A stretch of DNA of 64,000 bases from Leptolyngbya sp. FACHB-321 (GTDB lineage: Bacteria > Cyanobacteriota > Cyanobacteriia > Leptolyngbyales > Leptolyngbyaceae), in NCBI RefSeq assembly GCF_014695975.1, contig NZ_JACJPI010000040.1, positions 62,001 through 126,000 on the forward strand, in the 5' to 3' direction. Each line of letters starts with the position of its first letter. Position 1 is the first letter of the stretch. Shown here in pieces: positions 29,025 through 38,258 of this stretch. Made by a program: the position numbers and the translations under genes. The notes under the pieces were generated by a model, which was not told where the DNA came from, did no database searches, and worked only from the letters and a program-made list of their open reading frames with translations.

Positions 29025-29645
29025 TTATTTTTGGGTATAAGGAAGTGAGGAGTGGTGCAGAATGATGCGTAACTTACCGCTATCATCCTTAAAGAACTGC
29101 CAAGTCTTATCCACTGTAGTGATCTTGCCGTTTTTATCGGTGATCATCACGTTGCCCATCGTAGTCGCTGTATTGCCAGAAATGAAGATCCCTGCATTCT
29201 TGATTTCTACTTTTCGCCAGCTGTTCAATGCAAACCCCTTGTCCGTTGGAAAGGCTGGGTCACCTCCTACAAAATAAGCCAAAGCTCCCGCATGAGTGGT
29301 TCGGAATGTCTGTGGAGCCACAGTAAGGGTTGGCTTGAAAAGAACAGCGCCAAATTGGTAGCCGTAGGCTTCGTCAATTACTTTTTTAGCCAATGCTTTG
29401 GCAGCTTGTATGCCCTTCGTTTCATGTGTTGTAGAAATAGCCACCAATGCTTCTCCCCAAGCCTTTTGAGCAGCCAAGACCTCGCTCTCGGTGATTGCTC
29501 TGCTGACGACTGATGTCTTCAGACCTGAAGGAGTTGCCATTGAGCCATTGGAGTCTGCGATGGCTGGCTGGACAGCGAGTAGAGCACCAGAGATAACTGT
29601 AACCGTAGTAAAGAATGCTGAAATGCTAGGTTTCAAGAGCTTCAT
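29025..29645 (-). CDS. Secreted NTF2/SnoaL-like protein
   Basis: The 206-aa product starts with a signal peptide (MKLLKPSISAFFTTVTVISGALLAVQPAIA, cleavage probably after AIADS around residue 31), so it is exported to the periplasm or beyond. The mature part has an NTF2-like layout: an N-terminal helix pair (ESEVLAAQKAWGEALVAIS), a region YQFGAVLFKPTLTVAPQTFRTTHAGALAYFVG, and closing strands TTMGNVMITDKNGKITTVDKTWQFFKDDSGKLRIILHHSSLP. Homologues are sometimes annotated as phosphoribosyl-AMP cyclohydrolase without good reason. Function unknown; small-molecule binding is typical of the fold. The start is ATG 29645. Confidence 0.75.
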   Translation of the reverse strand: MKLLKPSISAFFTTVTVISGALLAVQPAIADSNGSMATPSGLKTSVVSRAITESEVLAAQKAWGEALVAISTTHETKGIQAAKALAKKVIDEAYGYQFGAVLFKPTLTVAPQTFRTTHAGALAYFVGGDPAFPTDKGFALNSWRKVEIKNAGIFISGNTATTMGNVMITDKNGKITTVDKTWQFFKDDSGKLRIILHHSSLPYTQK

Positions 29646-29964
29646 AGGTAGATGTTTAACTTTTCCTGGCTTATCTTCTCACAAACTGTGGATTCAAATA
29701 TCACTAAGCAAATCGTTACTAGCTCTATGGTCTACAGCATTACTTATTGCCTTATTCGCAGTGCTATTGATCCTAATTACAGTTTTCAGTCTGCCCAACA
29801 ACTTATTACATGAATATTTTTCGGGATAATGGTGCGATCGGGCTGTTATCGAGAGTTTTTTGGGAGCTTTACCCAAAAGCAAACATTATCAATACTTTTT
29901 CGCACGATTGCTCTGGTGTAGGACGTGCTCGAGAATCTGTGTAGGTTCACTCAACTATTGCTAT
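29646..29964. other. Spacer between the secreted NTF2-like gene and the clpC terminator
   Basis: A+T-rich spacer. A plus-strand stretch at about 29690-29828 encodes a very hydrophobic peptide (SLLALWSTALLIALFAVLLI) but lacks an ATG start and a ribosome-binding site, so I do not call a gene. Confidence 0.45.
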
Positions 29965-29995
29965 GAAAAAGCCCTACACCGTTAAAGTGCAGGGC
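29965..29995 (-). terminator. Rho-independent terminator of clpC
   Basis: On the minus strand GCCCTGCAC pairs with GTGTAGGGC (one G-T pair) around TTTAACG and is followed by TTTTTC. It is 25 bp beyond the clpC stop codon. Confidence 0.85.
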
Positions 29996-30019
29996 ATAAG
30001 AGTAGAATCCACGCAACCT

Positions 30020-32554
30020 TTAAGAGACGATCGCCTCTAACAGACGTTCTGGTTTTATAGTTGTGTGAATGGCGATATTGTTGTCGTCATCCAGATCCAC
30101 GATCGCGGTATCACCGTCTTGGATGGTTCCCGATAAAAAGGCTTCTGCCAGGGCATCTTCGAGCAAGCGAGTAATGGCGCGACGGAGCGATCGAGCACCG
30201 TAGGCAGGACTATAGCCTTCAACCACCAGGCGGTCTTTCACGCGATCAGTGACTTCTAGAGCAATGCCGCGATCGGTGAGATTTGCCCCTACTTCTTGGA
30301 TGAGCAGGTCAGCAATCTGCCTGACTTCATCACGAGTGAGTTGCCGGAAGACAATAATCTCATCCAAACGGTTCAGAAATTCGGGACGGAAGAACTGCTT
30401 GAGTTCCTCATGCACCGATGTCTGAATGCGGTTGTACTGTGCGTCTGCTTGGGTCGCAAACTCAAAGCCAAGTCCATTGCCGCCTTTTTCAATCACTCTG
30501 GAACCAACGTTAGAAGTCATGATTACCAGCGTGTTGTTAAAGTTGACCGTCCGACCTTGAGCATCGGTCAAGCGACCATCATCCAGCAATTGCAGCAGCA
30601 GGTTGAAGACATCAGGATGTGCTTTCTCAATTTCGTCAAAGAGGACGACTGCATAGGGCTTGCGCCGTACTGCTTCCGTCAACTGCCCGCCTTCGCCGTA
30701 GCCCACATAGCCAGGAGGCGAACCGATGAGCTTAGAAACCGTGTGCGCTTCCATAAACTCAGACATATCAAGCCGGATGATGGCATCTTCAGCACCAAAG
30801 ACATTTGCTGCCAGTGCTTTTGCCAATTCCGTTTTACCAACGCCTGTAGGACCAGAGAAGAAGAAGCTAGCAATCGGGCGATTAGGACTCTTCAACCCTA
30901 CTCGTGCCCGCCGCAGTGCGCGCGAGGCAGCTTTGACCGCTTCATCTTGACCGACAACTCGCTCATGCAAGGCATCTTCTAGATACAGCAGTTGCTCCGA
31001 TTCTGACTCGGTGAGCTTACGCACTGGCACGCCAGTCCAAGAGGCGACAATGTGGGCAATGTCATCTTGAGTAACGTGAGGAGTGAGGGGGGCTGGATTT
31101 TGCACTGCTCCCTCTGCCGCGCCTGCCACCTCTGCCGTCTGCCCTCTGCCGTCTGCCTGCTCCCCTTTGATTTGTGCTTCTAGCTCTAACTCACGATCGC
31201 GCAGCTTTCCAGCAGCATCAAAATCCTGAGCGCCAACAGCCGCTTCTTTCGCTTTTGTAACCTCCCGCAGTTCTTTGCGGAACGCTTTGCTAGGCGAGTG
31301 CTGGGTATGCGCCAGACGAACGCGAGAGCCTGCTTCGTCGATCAGGTCAATTGCCTTATCGGGAAGGTAGCGATCGGTGATATAGCGATCGGACAAAGTC
31401 GCAGCCGCCACCAGAGCCGTATCGTCGATTTTGACCTTGTGGAACTGCTCGTAGCGATCGCGCAAGCCAAACAGGATTTCGATGGTTTCAGTGACGCTGG
31501 GTGCGCCAACAGTCACAGGCTGAAAGCGACGTTCTAGGGCAGCATCGCGCTCAATATATTGGCGATATTCATCCAAGGTTGTGGCACCCAGGCATTGCAG
31601 TTCACCACGGGCTAGTGCTGGTTTCAGCATATTGGCAGCATCCATACCGCCCTCATTGCCACCTGCGCCAACCAGGGTATGCACTTCATCAATCACCAGA
31701 ATCACGTTGCCACTGGTTTGCACTTCGCTGATGACTTTCTTCAAGCGCTCTTCAAAGTCGCCCCGGAAACGCGTACCAGAGATCAGGGCACCCATATCCA
31801 GGCTGACCACCTGCTTGCCTTCGAGGTTTTCAGGCACGTCGCGGTTAACAATGCGCTGAGCCAGTCCTTCGGCGATCGCAGTCTTGCCTACGCCGGGTTC
31901 CCCAATCAATAGTGGATTGTTCTTGGTGCGGCGACCCAGAATTTGCACTACGCGCTCAATTTCAGTTTGGCGACCAACAACCGGATCGAGCTTACCTTCA
32001 GCAGCGAGCTTGGTCAGGTTTGTACTAAATTCTTCCAGAGTTGGGGTTTTCGCGTCGCTGTGGGTGCCAACTGTCTCGCGTCTGCCTCCAACGGCGGCGG
32101 CTACAGCTTCTCCTGTGGTTTGTGACCCGATCGCTTGCAGCAGGTTCTCTTGAATGGCGATCGGTTCAACATTAAGGCGTTGCAGCACTTTAATGGCAAC
32201 CGTTTCATTGCCTTGCGTCAGCGCCAGGAGCAAATGTTCAGGACTTACGTGGTTTTGCCCAAACTCTTGCCCTAACCGCGTCGCTTCGGTAAAGATCCGC
32301 TTTACTCGTGGTGTAAACGGTAGTTCTGCCGGAATGGCACCCGTCCCGCGACCCGTAATTTTTTCGCACTCAAGGCGGGCAGCCGCTAGCGTTACGCCTA
32401 ATTTCGTCAATAGTTGAGCGGCAAGGCTCGTGCCCTCGCGCACAATGCCTAACAGTACTTGCTCTGTCCCGACTAGGTTGTGCCCCTGCCGACGCGCTTC
32501 TTCCTGGGACAGCATGACCGCTCGAATGGCTTTTTCTGTAAACAGTTCAAACAT
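30020..32554 (-). CDS. clpC: ATP-dependent Clp protease ATP-binding subunit ClpC
   Basis: ClpC is the essential HSP100 unfoldase that feeds proteins to ClpP/ClpR in cyanobacteria. The 844-aa protein has the double Clp-N domain (residues 1-150), a first AAA+ module with GEPGVGKT and [15 protein letters not shown], the UVR/M domain (about 400-450, [21 protein letters not shown]), and a second AAA+ module with [16 protein letters not shown]. The ATG at 32554 ([14 protein letters not shown]) has a GGAGAA site 7 bases upstream; a GTG at 32572 is rejected. Directly after the M domain and before [21 protein letters not shown] lies an extra linker of about 25 residues coded by heptamer repeats (31080-31170), not seen in standard ClpC. 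Both ATPase modules look intact. Confidence 0.97.
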   Translation of the reverse strand: MFELFTEKAIRAVMLSQEEARRQGHNLVGTEQVLLGIVREGTSLAAQLLTKLGVTLAAARLECEKITGRGTGAIPAELPFTPRVKRIFTEATRLGQEFGQNHVSPEHLLLALTQGNETVAIKVLQRLNVEPIAIQENLLQAIGSQTTGEAVAAAVGGRRETVGTHSDAKTPTLEEFSTNLTKLAAEGKLDPVVGRQTEIERVVQILGRRTKNNPLLIGEPGVGKTAIAEGLAQRIVNRDVPENLEGKQVVSLDMGALISGTRFRGDFEERLKKVISEVQTSGNVILVIDEVHTLVGAGGNEGGMDAANMLKPALARGELQCLGATTLDEYRQYIERDAALERRFQPVTVGAPSVTETIEILFGLRDRYEQFHKVKIDDTALVAAATLSDRYITDRYLPDKAIDLIDEAGSRVRLAHTQHSPSKAFRKELREVTKAKEAAVGAQDFDAAGKLRDRELELEAQIKGEQADGRGQTAEVAGAAEGAVQNPAPLTPHVTQDDIAHIVASWTGVPVRKLTESESEQLLYLEDALHERVVGQDEAVKAASRALRRARVGLKSPNRPIASFFFSGPTGVGKTELAKALAANVFGAEDAIIRLDMSEFMEAHTVSKLIGSPPGYVGYGEGGQLTEAVRRKPYAVVLFDEIEKAHPDVFNLLLQLLDDGRLTDAQGRTVNFNNTLVIMTSNVGSRVIEKGGNGLGFEFATQADAQYNRIQTSVHEELKQFFRPEFLNRLDEIIVFRQLTRDEVRQIADLLIQEVGANLTDRGIALEVTDRVKDRLVVEGYSPAYGARSLRRAITRLLEDALAEAFLSGTIQDGDTAIVDLDDDNNIAIHTTIKPERLLEAIVS
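31130..31157. repeat. In-frame heptamer array inside clpC
   Basis: Four tandem 7-mers CTCTGCC, GTCTGCC, CTCTGCC, GTCTGCC lie within the clpC reading frame, flanked by further degenerate copies back to about 31100. The same words form the intergenic array at 22611-22640. Confidence 0.85.
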
Positions 32555-33060
32555 GATTGGTTCTCCTACCACGCCGTTTGTAACGATAGAAACAACTGAC
32601 AGATTCAGAGGCAGTGGTTAGAAGTCCATCGCTGTCATCTAGCTTCTTCAGTTGCAGTGAATTGAATCTGGGGTTCGGCTCCCCTTGAGACCGTATGTAG
32701 TTTCGTGAACCGATGTATTGCTACTCTATCGCTAGCGCTTGGCTGACAGCAGTAGGGAAAGCCGTATGTACTGGGCGGTTTTTGGGATCGAGGAGTGAGG
32801 GGAGAGGTAAGAAGAGGGGCAGGGGGAGCAAGGGGAGAGAAGAGAGCAGAGTCGGTGTGTGGTGTGGGATGTCGGTATACTCGGTGTGGCGGATGTGCGA
32901 TCGCCCCTAAGTGCTCGTTCAGCCGCCGCTTCGATCACTGCCCAGTTCGCTCTGTAAAGCAATTTTCAGTTTGCGGGTTGCGATCGCGTTGTACTCTCTT
33001 TCGCTCCTGACGATTTACTAGTGACCATTGAATCCTGCTATCTGTTTAAGCTCAACCTCT

Positions 33061-33867
33061 ATGTCTAACCAAAGTCGCCTCATTAGTATGGTGCTGTCTC
33101 CAGCAGTGGGGCTTTGGCTACGATCGCAGCTTGAACACGTAGAAGACCTGCAACTGACCATTGAGGCGGGCGATCGACAGCTTTTGTCTGGCTGCATCAG
33201 TCGGGTAGTGGTTTCGGCTCGCAATGCTGTCTACCGAGGTTTGCATCTGAGTCAGGTGAGCCTAGTAGGAGAGCAGATCCGTACAAATTTGGCTCAGGTA
33301 GTGCGTGGTAAGCCGTTGCGGCTACTCAAAGCGTTTCCGATCGCGGGGAATGTGCTGCTGTATGAAGCGGATTTAAACAGGTCGCTACAGGCTCCGCTAT
33401 TAGCGCAGGGTGTAATTGAATTTTTGCTGACCTTGCTACGAGCGGATGGCGATCAGTCGGATGGAGAAAACGACGAGTTAGCGCAACGCACGCCGCAAGA
33501 AATTCGGTTGCAGGACCCGAAAGTCATACTGGGCGATGGTCTGGTGACGCTCTCAGCTACGTTAGCTACCGTCAGCGGTCAACCAACCAGTGTGGTCATT
33601 CGCACCGGGCTACGGTTAAGCAATGGCAACCAACTTCATCTCGATCGTCCTCATTTGCTTCCTCACGCAAACGCGCGTCAAGGTTTTCCCCTCCGCGATC
33701 TCGATGGATTCGCCTTTGATCTCGGCTCTGAGGTGGCGCTGCAAACACTCAGCCTGCAAGCAGGGCAGATTAGTTGTCAAGGGCAAATTATGGTGACACC
33801 GGAGGAAGGCGCGGGAGAAAACTTCAAAGAAGGGGTGAAGGAAGAAGGGCCAAAGGATAAAGGATAA
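33061..33867 (+). CDS. DUF2993 (LmeA-like) family protein
   Basis: The 268-aa protein belongs to the DUF2993 family, which includes the mycobacterial phospholipid-binding protein LmeA; cyanobacterial members are of unknown function. Visible features are SPAVGLWLRSQLEHVEDLQLTIEAGDRQLLSGCISRV near the N-terminus, AVYRGLHLSQVSLVGEQIRTNL, and paired ADG-rich beta segments typical of a lipid-binding fold. The ATG at 33061 is preferred to an in-frame TTG at 33028. The last about 20 residues (EGAGENFKEGVKEEGPKDKG) are encoded by AAGGATA-type heptamer repeats that also supply the TAA stop codon, suggesting the original C-terminus was altered by repeat growth. Confidence 0.8.
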   Translation: MSNQSRLISMVLSPAVGLWLRSQLEHVEDLQLTIEAGDRQLLSGCISRVVVSARNAVYRGLHLSQVSLVGEQIRTNLAQVVRGKPLRLLKAFPIAGNVLLYEADLNRSLQAPLLAQGVIEFLLTLLRADGDQSDGENDELAQRTPQEIRLQDPKVILGDGLVTLSATLATVSGQPTSVVIRTGLRLSNGNQLHLDRPHLLPHANARQGFPLRDLDGFAFDLGSEVALQTLSLQAGQISCQGQIMVTPEEGAGENFKEGVKEEGPKDKG

Positions 33868-33872
33868 GAGTT
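33845..33872. repeat. Heptamer repeats forming the 3' end of the DUF2993 gene
   Basis: AAGGATAAAGGATAAG contains two AGGATAA 7-mers, the first of which provides the in-frame TAA at 33865-33867. Confidence 0.65.
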
Positions 33873-33915
33873 GGAAGTTAGCGTTTATGGCTTCTGGCTC
33901 CGCTTATCTCTAACT

Positions 33916-34848
33916 TTACTGCGCTAGCAACGGCAACACCAAAATCACAAAGTAGTACACCAGGGGAGCCGTAAACACGTAGCTGTCCGCACGATCGAGG
34001 ATGCCACCGTGTCCAGGAATGAGCTGCCCAGAGTCTTTTACGCCTGCGTCGCGCTTCATCATTGATTGGGTCAGATCGCCAAGCAAGCTAGCAATGCCGA
34101 TGAGTAAACCGAGTGCCGCGCCAGTAAGGGGCCAGCCTGACCAGCGCAGATACCAGGAACCGACGATCGCCACTGCAATACTGCCTAAGACCCCAAACAC
34201 GGCACCTTCAACGGTCTTTTTGGGGCTGATGTTGGAGAGGCGCGTACGCCCAAAAAACTTGCCAAACATATAAGCGCCAATATCGGCTGCCCAAATACAG
34301 CTAAAGGCTAGCAGTGTGTTCGTCAAGCCCTGGGGCATGGCGTGCAGGTCAAACCAGGAGTGTGGTAGGTAGCCATCTAGCGGTAGATTGCTGACAGCTC
34401 CCTGCCCCAGCGATCGCAGCCGCACCCAGTAACTTGGCAAATAGCCACCATAGAACAAGCCCAGGATGGACGTTGAAATATCAGCGATCGTCGCGAGTTT
34501 GGGTTGAAACAATAGGTAGAAGCAGATAAACGTACCAGCCACCGGAAAGACCGCATCGGCAAGGGTTGGGGAGACGGTTGAGATTACGAGTAGCGCTTGA
34601 CTGACAACGAGCGTTGTTTTGGCAGCAGGTGCAATGCCTTTTGCATGCACGAGCTGAAAGTATTCCAACTGCCCTAGATAAATGATGATGCCAAACCCGA
34701 TCGTAAAATACCAACCACCCAGCACAATCATGCTGAGTGCTAGAACGATCGCGACAATGCCGCTCAAAATGCGGGGCAACGGTATCGCACTAGTCGCTTG
34801 CGGCTGGCTTTCTTTGGACGGCGATTGGGCTGAACGATCCAACGTCAT
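33916..34848 (-). CDS. cdsA: Phosphatidate cytidylyltransferase
   Basis: CdsA makes CDP-diacylglycerol from phosphatidic acid and CTP, the precursor used by PgsA. The 310-aa protein has about eight membrane spans and the family signature near the C-terminus: SLLGDLTQSMMKRDAGVKDSG followed by PGHGGILDRADS. The ATG at 34848 (MTLDRSAQSPSKES) is preferred; an in-frame TTG at 34875 would add nine residues. A 25-residue hydrophilic N-terminal stretch precedes the first span (IVLALSMIVLGGWYFTIG). It converges with the DUF2993 gene. Confidence 0.95.
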   Translation of the reverse strand: MTLDRSAQSPSKESQPQATSAIPLPRILSGIVAIVLALSMIVLGGWYFTIGFGIIIYLGQLEYFQLVHAKGIAPAAKTTLVVSQALLVISTVSPTLADAVFPVAGTFICFYLLFQPKLATIADISTSILGLFYGGYLPSYWVRLRSLGQGAVSNLPLDGYLPHSWFDLHAMPQGLTNTLLAFSCIWAADIGAYMFGKFFGRTRLSNISPKKTVEGAVFGVLGSIAVAIVGSWYLRWSGWPLTGAALGLLIGIASLLGDLTQSMMKRDAGVKDSGQLIPGHGGILDRADSYVFTAPLVYYFVILVLPLLAQ

Positions 34849-35266
34849 TAACGAAACCCCACTTGAGAGCGACAAAACTTTAGCGTGACAAAACGGAATG
34901 CTGCCAGGACTTAGCGGCTGAGACTAACGTTTCCCTGCTCACGAAACTATCTCTACTAACCAGGCTGGATACTGCTCAAAGCATTGCTGCAAACATCAAG
35001 AGGTAGTGTTACCTGTCACCGTAGCGCCACCGCATAACCAGAAGCCCAGGTTAGTGCAAGATTAAGAAGGTTAAGACGCCTTTGGAACACTCTAGCTGAG
35101 TCTAGCGCTCTCTCAGACTATATCTTTAACGCTTTTAGCTGCTTACTACAGAATATTGGTCAATGCCAGCGGTTACAGTGCCTTAACGTTGCGATCGCGA
35201 GCGCTTAACGTTTCATTGCTAGTCAGCTACCCTTAAGCGCGACTGTCCAACCACTCACCCACGCAT
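34849..35266. other. 418-bp spacer upstream of cdsA
   Basis: No gene, tRNA or strong hairpin with a T-tract was found. The spacer lies between the cdsA start and the cbiT stop, both on the minus strand, and probably holds the cdsA promoter and the end of the cbiT transcript. One GCGATCGC site is present near 35191. Confidence 0.4.
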
Positions 35267-35869
35267 CTAGTCTAACTTTTCCCCACTCAGGACAAAAATG
35301 GGGTCGATCGAGGCAAACGTCTGGTTAAGCCCCCGTTTCTCCAGACGGTTCACGGCTGATTGCACCACTTCAATCTGCCGCACTTGAAGCTCCGCAAAAC
35401 TCTCTGAAACCTGGTAGAGACCTTCTAACGTGGCTGCGGTTGCTACAATGCGTCCCTGCGGTTCCAACTGTTGCCAGGTAGCGTTCAAAATGGCTTTAAT
35501 CGAGCGCCCACCTTCAATACAAACCCGATCAGGAGCTTGCTTGAGCGTGCTTAAACAGTCAGGTGCGCTGCCCTCTATCACCTCTACATTGTCAACGCTA
35601 AAGCGATCGCAGTTCCGCCGAATGAGATTTGCGACTTCTTCATCCCGCTCGATTGCGATAATCTGCCCTTTCGGACACAGCAAGCCCGCCTCAACTGAGA
35701 TGGTGCCTGTGCCTGCGCCAATATCCCACAGAACTGAGTCTACCTTAAGGCGCAAGGAGGAAAGTATGAGCAGCCGCACTTCACGCGGACTCATGGGAAT
35801 ACCAGGCAACCGCTCGAACAGGTCGTCGGGGATGCCAGGAGTAGCGTAAGGCCAGAGAGGGGAAGGCAT
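35267..35869 (-). CDS. cbiT: Precorrin-6B/cobalt-precorrin C15-methyltransferase (decarboxylating) subunit
   Basis: CbiT methylates C15 and decarboxylates the acetate side chain of ring C during cobalamin corrin synthesis; it corresponds to the C-terminal half of CobL. The 200-aa protein starts PSPLWPYATPGIPDDLFERLPGIPMSPREVR and shows the SAM-binding motif LWDIGAGTGTISVEAGLL (about residues 45-62) and a conserved CIEGGRSIKAIL. I chose ATG 35869; the frame remains open upstream to 35947, where a TTG or an internal GTG (35929) could start. The 5' flank is a purine/pyrimidine-rich repeat with no Shine-Dalgarno sequence, so the true start is less certain than the product. Confidence 0.88.
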   Translation of the reverse strand: MPSPLWPYATPGIPDDLFERLPGIPMSPREVRLLILSSLRLKVDSVLWDIGAGTGTISVEAGLLCPKGQIIAIERDEEVANLIRRNCDRFSVDNVEVIEGSAPDCLSTLKQAPDRVCIEGGRSIKAILNATWQQLEPQGRIVATAATLEGLYQVSESFAELQVRQIEVVQSAVNRLEKRGLNQTFASIDPIFVLSGEKLD

Positions 35870-36054
35870 GGGGAAGGAGGGAGCAGAAGGGCAGGGGAGA
35901 GTGCTGAGGGAGGCTGTCTGTTCAATCACGATAGCAATCAGGTTCAATCTTTCCCAAGCCTATCGGATCGCCCTAAATCCTGGTGTTCTCAATGTCACAT
36001 CAGTCTCGCCTGATTGCCAGTCAAGGACGATCGCCATGTGGCTCACTTGAAACC

Positions 36055-37563
36055 CTACTTCACGACCTTTAACGTTTTTAGGGTCAAGTCAGCACAGCCG
36101 CTCATTGTACCGCCCAGTGCGAGGATGGCTTGCAAATGGGCGATCGCCGTTGCTGTAACCACCTCCCCTGGCATCAAAACTGGAATCCCTGGCGGATAGG
36201 GGCAAACCAGTTCGGCACTGATACGGTTAACCGTCTGAGCGATCGGCAGGGTTTCATTGGCAGCAAAAAAAGCGGCGCGAGGGGAGAGAGGAGAGGGGGG
36301 GAGGCAAGGGAGATAAGAGGGAGAAAAAAGAGTTGATTGAAGGACTTCCCCTGCCTCCCCTACTTCCCTATCCCTATACATCATCGTTGCTAAAGCCTCA
36401 AAAGACTGTACCAACTGCTCAATGTCCTGTTTGGTATTGCCCAAACTGATCATAAAGGTCAAATGCTGAAGCGATGGTAATTCAGCAGTGACCCCCAGTT
36501 GCTCGTTGAGAATTGCGTCTGCCGTGAAGCCGTCGATGCCCAGATCTGAAACAGTGACAGTCAGGCGAGTGCGATCGAGCGCCATAAAACCAGCGCTGCC
36601 TGCCTGCTCCGGTTGCAGCGTGGAAAGTCCAGGGATCTGGTTGAGGTGCGATCGTGCCTCGTCTGCCAGTTGCAGCGTCTGTTCTAGTAGAAGTTTTCCT
36701 TGCGTTGCCATTTGATAACGTGCTGCATCCAAGGAAGCTAGTAACAGATAGCTAGGGCTAGTGGACTGCACAAGCTGGAGTGCTTTACTGATACGATCAC
36801 CATCGACTCGATCGCCCCTTGTATGCAGCATTGCCGCCTGGGTCATGGCAGACAGCACCTTATGAGTAGACTGCACCGCTAAATCGGCTCCGGCTGCAAG
36901 TGCGGCGATCGGTAGCGATGGATGAAAGGCAAAATGAGCGCCATGCGCTTCATCTACCAGCAGGGGAATGTTGTGCTGATGGGCAAGGTGGGCGATCGCC
37001 GCAACATCCCCACATACCCCGTAGTAAGTGGGATAGACCATCAGCACTGCTTTTGCATCAGGGTGTTGTGCTAGCGCTGTGGCAACGGCTGTCGGCGTAA
37101 GGCTGTGAGCTAGATCCAGATGTGGATCGTACTCTGGCTGCACAAAAATCGGCACAGCACCAGAGAGGATCAGCCCTGAAAGTGCGGACTGGTGAATATT
37201 GCGAGGCAGAATCAGCTTGTCGCCAGGGTTGCAGGTTGCCAGGATCGCCGCAATTACTCCAGATGTGGAGCCGTTGGCAAGAAACCAGGTGCGATCGGCT
37301 CCGAATGCCTCTGCTGCCAATGCCTGCGCCTGCTGAATGACCCCTTGTGGTGCAAACAAATTATCTAGCTCTGGCAGTTCTGGTAAATCAGCCTGAAAGA
37401 CTTGTGCCCCTAGCAGCTCAACCAGTCGCTTTGCACTGCCTCGCCCATGCTTGTGCCCCGGTGCATAAAACGGTGCATGTGGTTTGTGCACGCAAGACTG
37501 GAGCGCAGCCAGCAACGGTGTTTCAGTTTGCGGGTTAAAAGCGTCGTTTGAGCCGAGTGACAT
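36055..37563 (-). CDS. Orn/Lys/Arg decarboxylase family PLP-dependent protein
   Basis: The protein (502 aa from ATG 37563) belongs to the fold-type I group I decarboxylases without the N-terminal wing domain, the form common in cyanobacteria and firmicutes. Visible motifs are HAPFYAPGHKHGRG near the N-terminus, GSTSGVIAAILATCNPGDKLILPRN, LVDEAHGAHFAFH and the PLP lysine in VQSTHKVLSAMTQAAMLH. The C-terminal ELVCPYPPGIPVLMPGE is diagnostic. It may decarboxylate arginine, lysine or ornithine for polyamine synthesis. Before LSPRAAFFAANE there is an extra low-complexity segment (about 36275-36370) rich in Ser/Pro/Leu encoded by purine-tract repeats. Confidence 0.9.
   Translation of the reverse strand: MSLGSNDAFNPQTETPLLAALQSCVHKPHAPFYAPGHKHGRGSAKRLVELLGAQVFQADLPELPELDNLFAPQGVIQQAQALAAEAFGADRTWFLANGSTSGVIAAILATCNPGDKLILPRNIHQSALSGLILSGAVPIFVQPEYDPHLDLAHSLTPTAVATALAQHPDAKAVLMVYPTYYGVCGDVAAIAHLAHQHNIPLLVDEAHGAHFAFHPSLPIAALAAGADLAVQSTHKVLSAMTQAAMLHTRGDRVDGDRISKALQLVQSTSPSYLLLASLDAARYQMATQGKLLLEQTLQLADEARSHLNQIPGLSTLQPEQAGSAGFMALDRTRLTVTVSDLGIDGFTADAILNEQLGVTAELPSLQHLTFMISLGNTKQDIEQLVQSFEALATMMYRDREVGEAGEVLQSTLFSPSYLPCLPPSPLSPRAAFFAANETLPIAQTVNRISAELVCPYPPGIPVLMPGEVVTATAIAHLQAILALGGTMSGCADLTLKTLKVVK
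36275..36375. repeat. Purine/pyrimidine-tract repeat inside the decarboxylase gene
   Basis: A GGGGAGAG/GGGAGG-rich arm (36279-36332) is followed by a CCCCTGCCTCCCCTACTTCCC arm (36348-36370). Both are in the coding frame and resemble the inverted arms seen in spacers. The 7-base period is less regular than in the other arrays. Confidence 0.65.
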
Positions 37564-37857
37564 AGACAAGTGACATAGAGTAGAGCGCCCTTGCACGAGC
37601 TTTACTCCAATATCTCATGCCGATCGTGTGCTAGATGGTGATCGCTGGAGCCATTGCAGTTATGTATAGCAAAAGGATGAGGGATGAATAGAAGCCTTTG
37701 CTCAAAGGAAGTTTCAAGCTTATGTCTGTCCTAACGTTCTCTTCGACTGCTATGGGAGAGCAGTGCGTACGCTACAACGAGCATATTTAATTAGGGAGAT
37801 GTAATTCTTCCTCTGACTTTCTAAGTTGATAGGGTTACCTGTTTTGGGCAGACTCAC

Positions 37858-38073
37858 ATGATTTATACACCCGACCCCTCGTTACCTGAGCCGTCGATCC
37901 CATCGATCCCAGGGCCAGATACGGTGCCAGAGTCTATTCCGGGCCCTGCACCAGAACCAATTCCAGGTCCTGCACCAGAACCAATTCCAGGTCCTGTGCC
38001 GGAACCTGTACCAGGAACGATTCCGCAAACTGTACCAGGAACAATTCCACAGACAATTCCAGAACCTGTTTAG
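37858..38073 (+). CDS. Small proline-repeat protein, 71 aa
   Basis: The possible product consists almost wholly of Pro-rich repeats: PSIPSIPGPDTVPES, then IPGPAPEPIPGPAPEP, then PGTIPQTVPGTIPQTIPEPV. The DNA shows a perfect tandem of a 24-base unit (CCAATTCCAGGTCCTGCACCAGAA at 37957-37980 and the following copy), so the repeat has grown recently. There is no signal peptide and no cysteine. The ATG at 37858 lacks a clear Shine-Dalgarno sequence. It may be a genuine small extended protein or an open frame made by repeat growth; ychF follows 185 bp downstream on the same strand. Confidence 0.5.
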   Translation: MIYTPDPSLPEPSIPSIPGPDTVPESIPGPAPEPIPGPAPEPIPGPVPEPVPGTIPQTVPGTIPQTIPEPV

Positions 38074-38258
38074 TTGAAACGGGTTAGCGCTTGTAGCTAC
38101 GTTTTCGATGACTTGGCAATCGTCCTTAACGGGCAATCAATGATTTAGATTGAAACGATCGAGTGGAAAAATCGAGCCAAAACCTACAATGATTATGAGT
38201 GCTGGCTCTGTTCAGCAGACGACTCAATCTAAAATCACCCATCTAACCGCTAAAATCG

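Noticed and set aside
29680-29829. Hydrophobic plus-strand peptide in the spacer before clpC
   Set aside because: It has no ATG or GTG near the hydrophobic part and no ribosome-binding site; A+T-rich DNA often encodes such peptides by chance.
30296-30982. A 228-codon plus-strand open frame inside clpC
   Set aside because: It lies antisense to conserved AAA+ motifs of ClpC and has no family-like sequence or ribosome-binding site.
35870-36054. Possible cobalamin riboswitch upstream of cbiT
   Set aside because: No B12-box-like GCCACTG motif or matching conserved loops were found on the minus strand; the region is largely purine/pyrimidine repeats.
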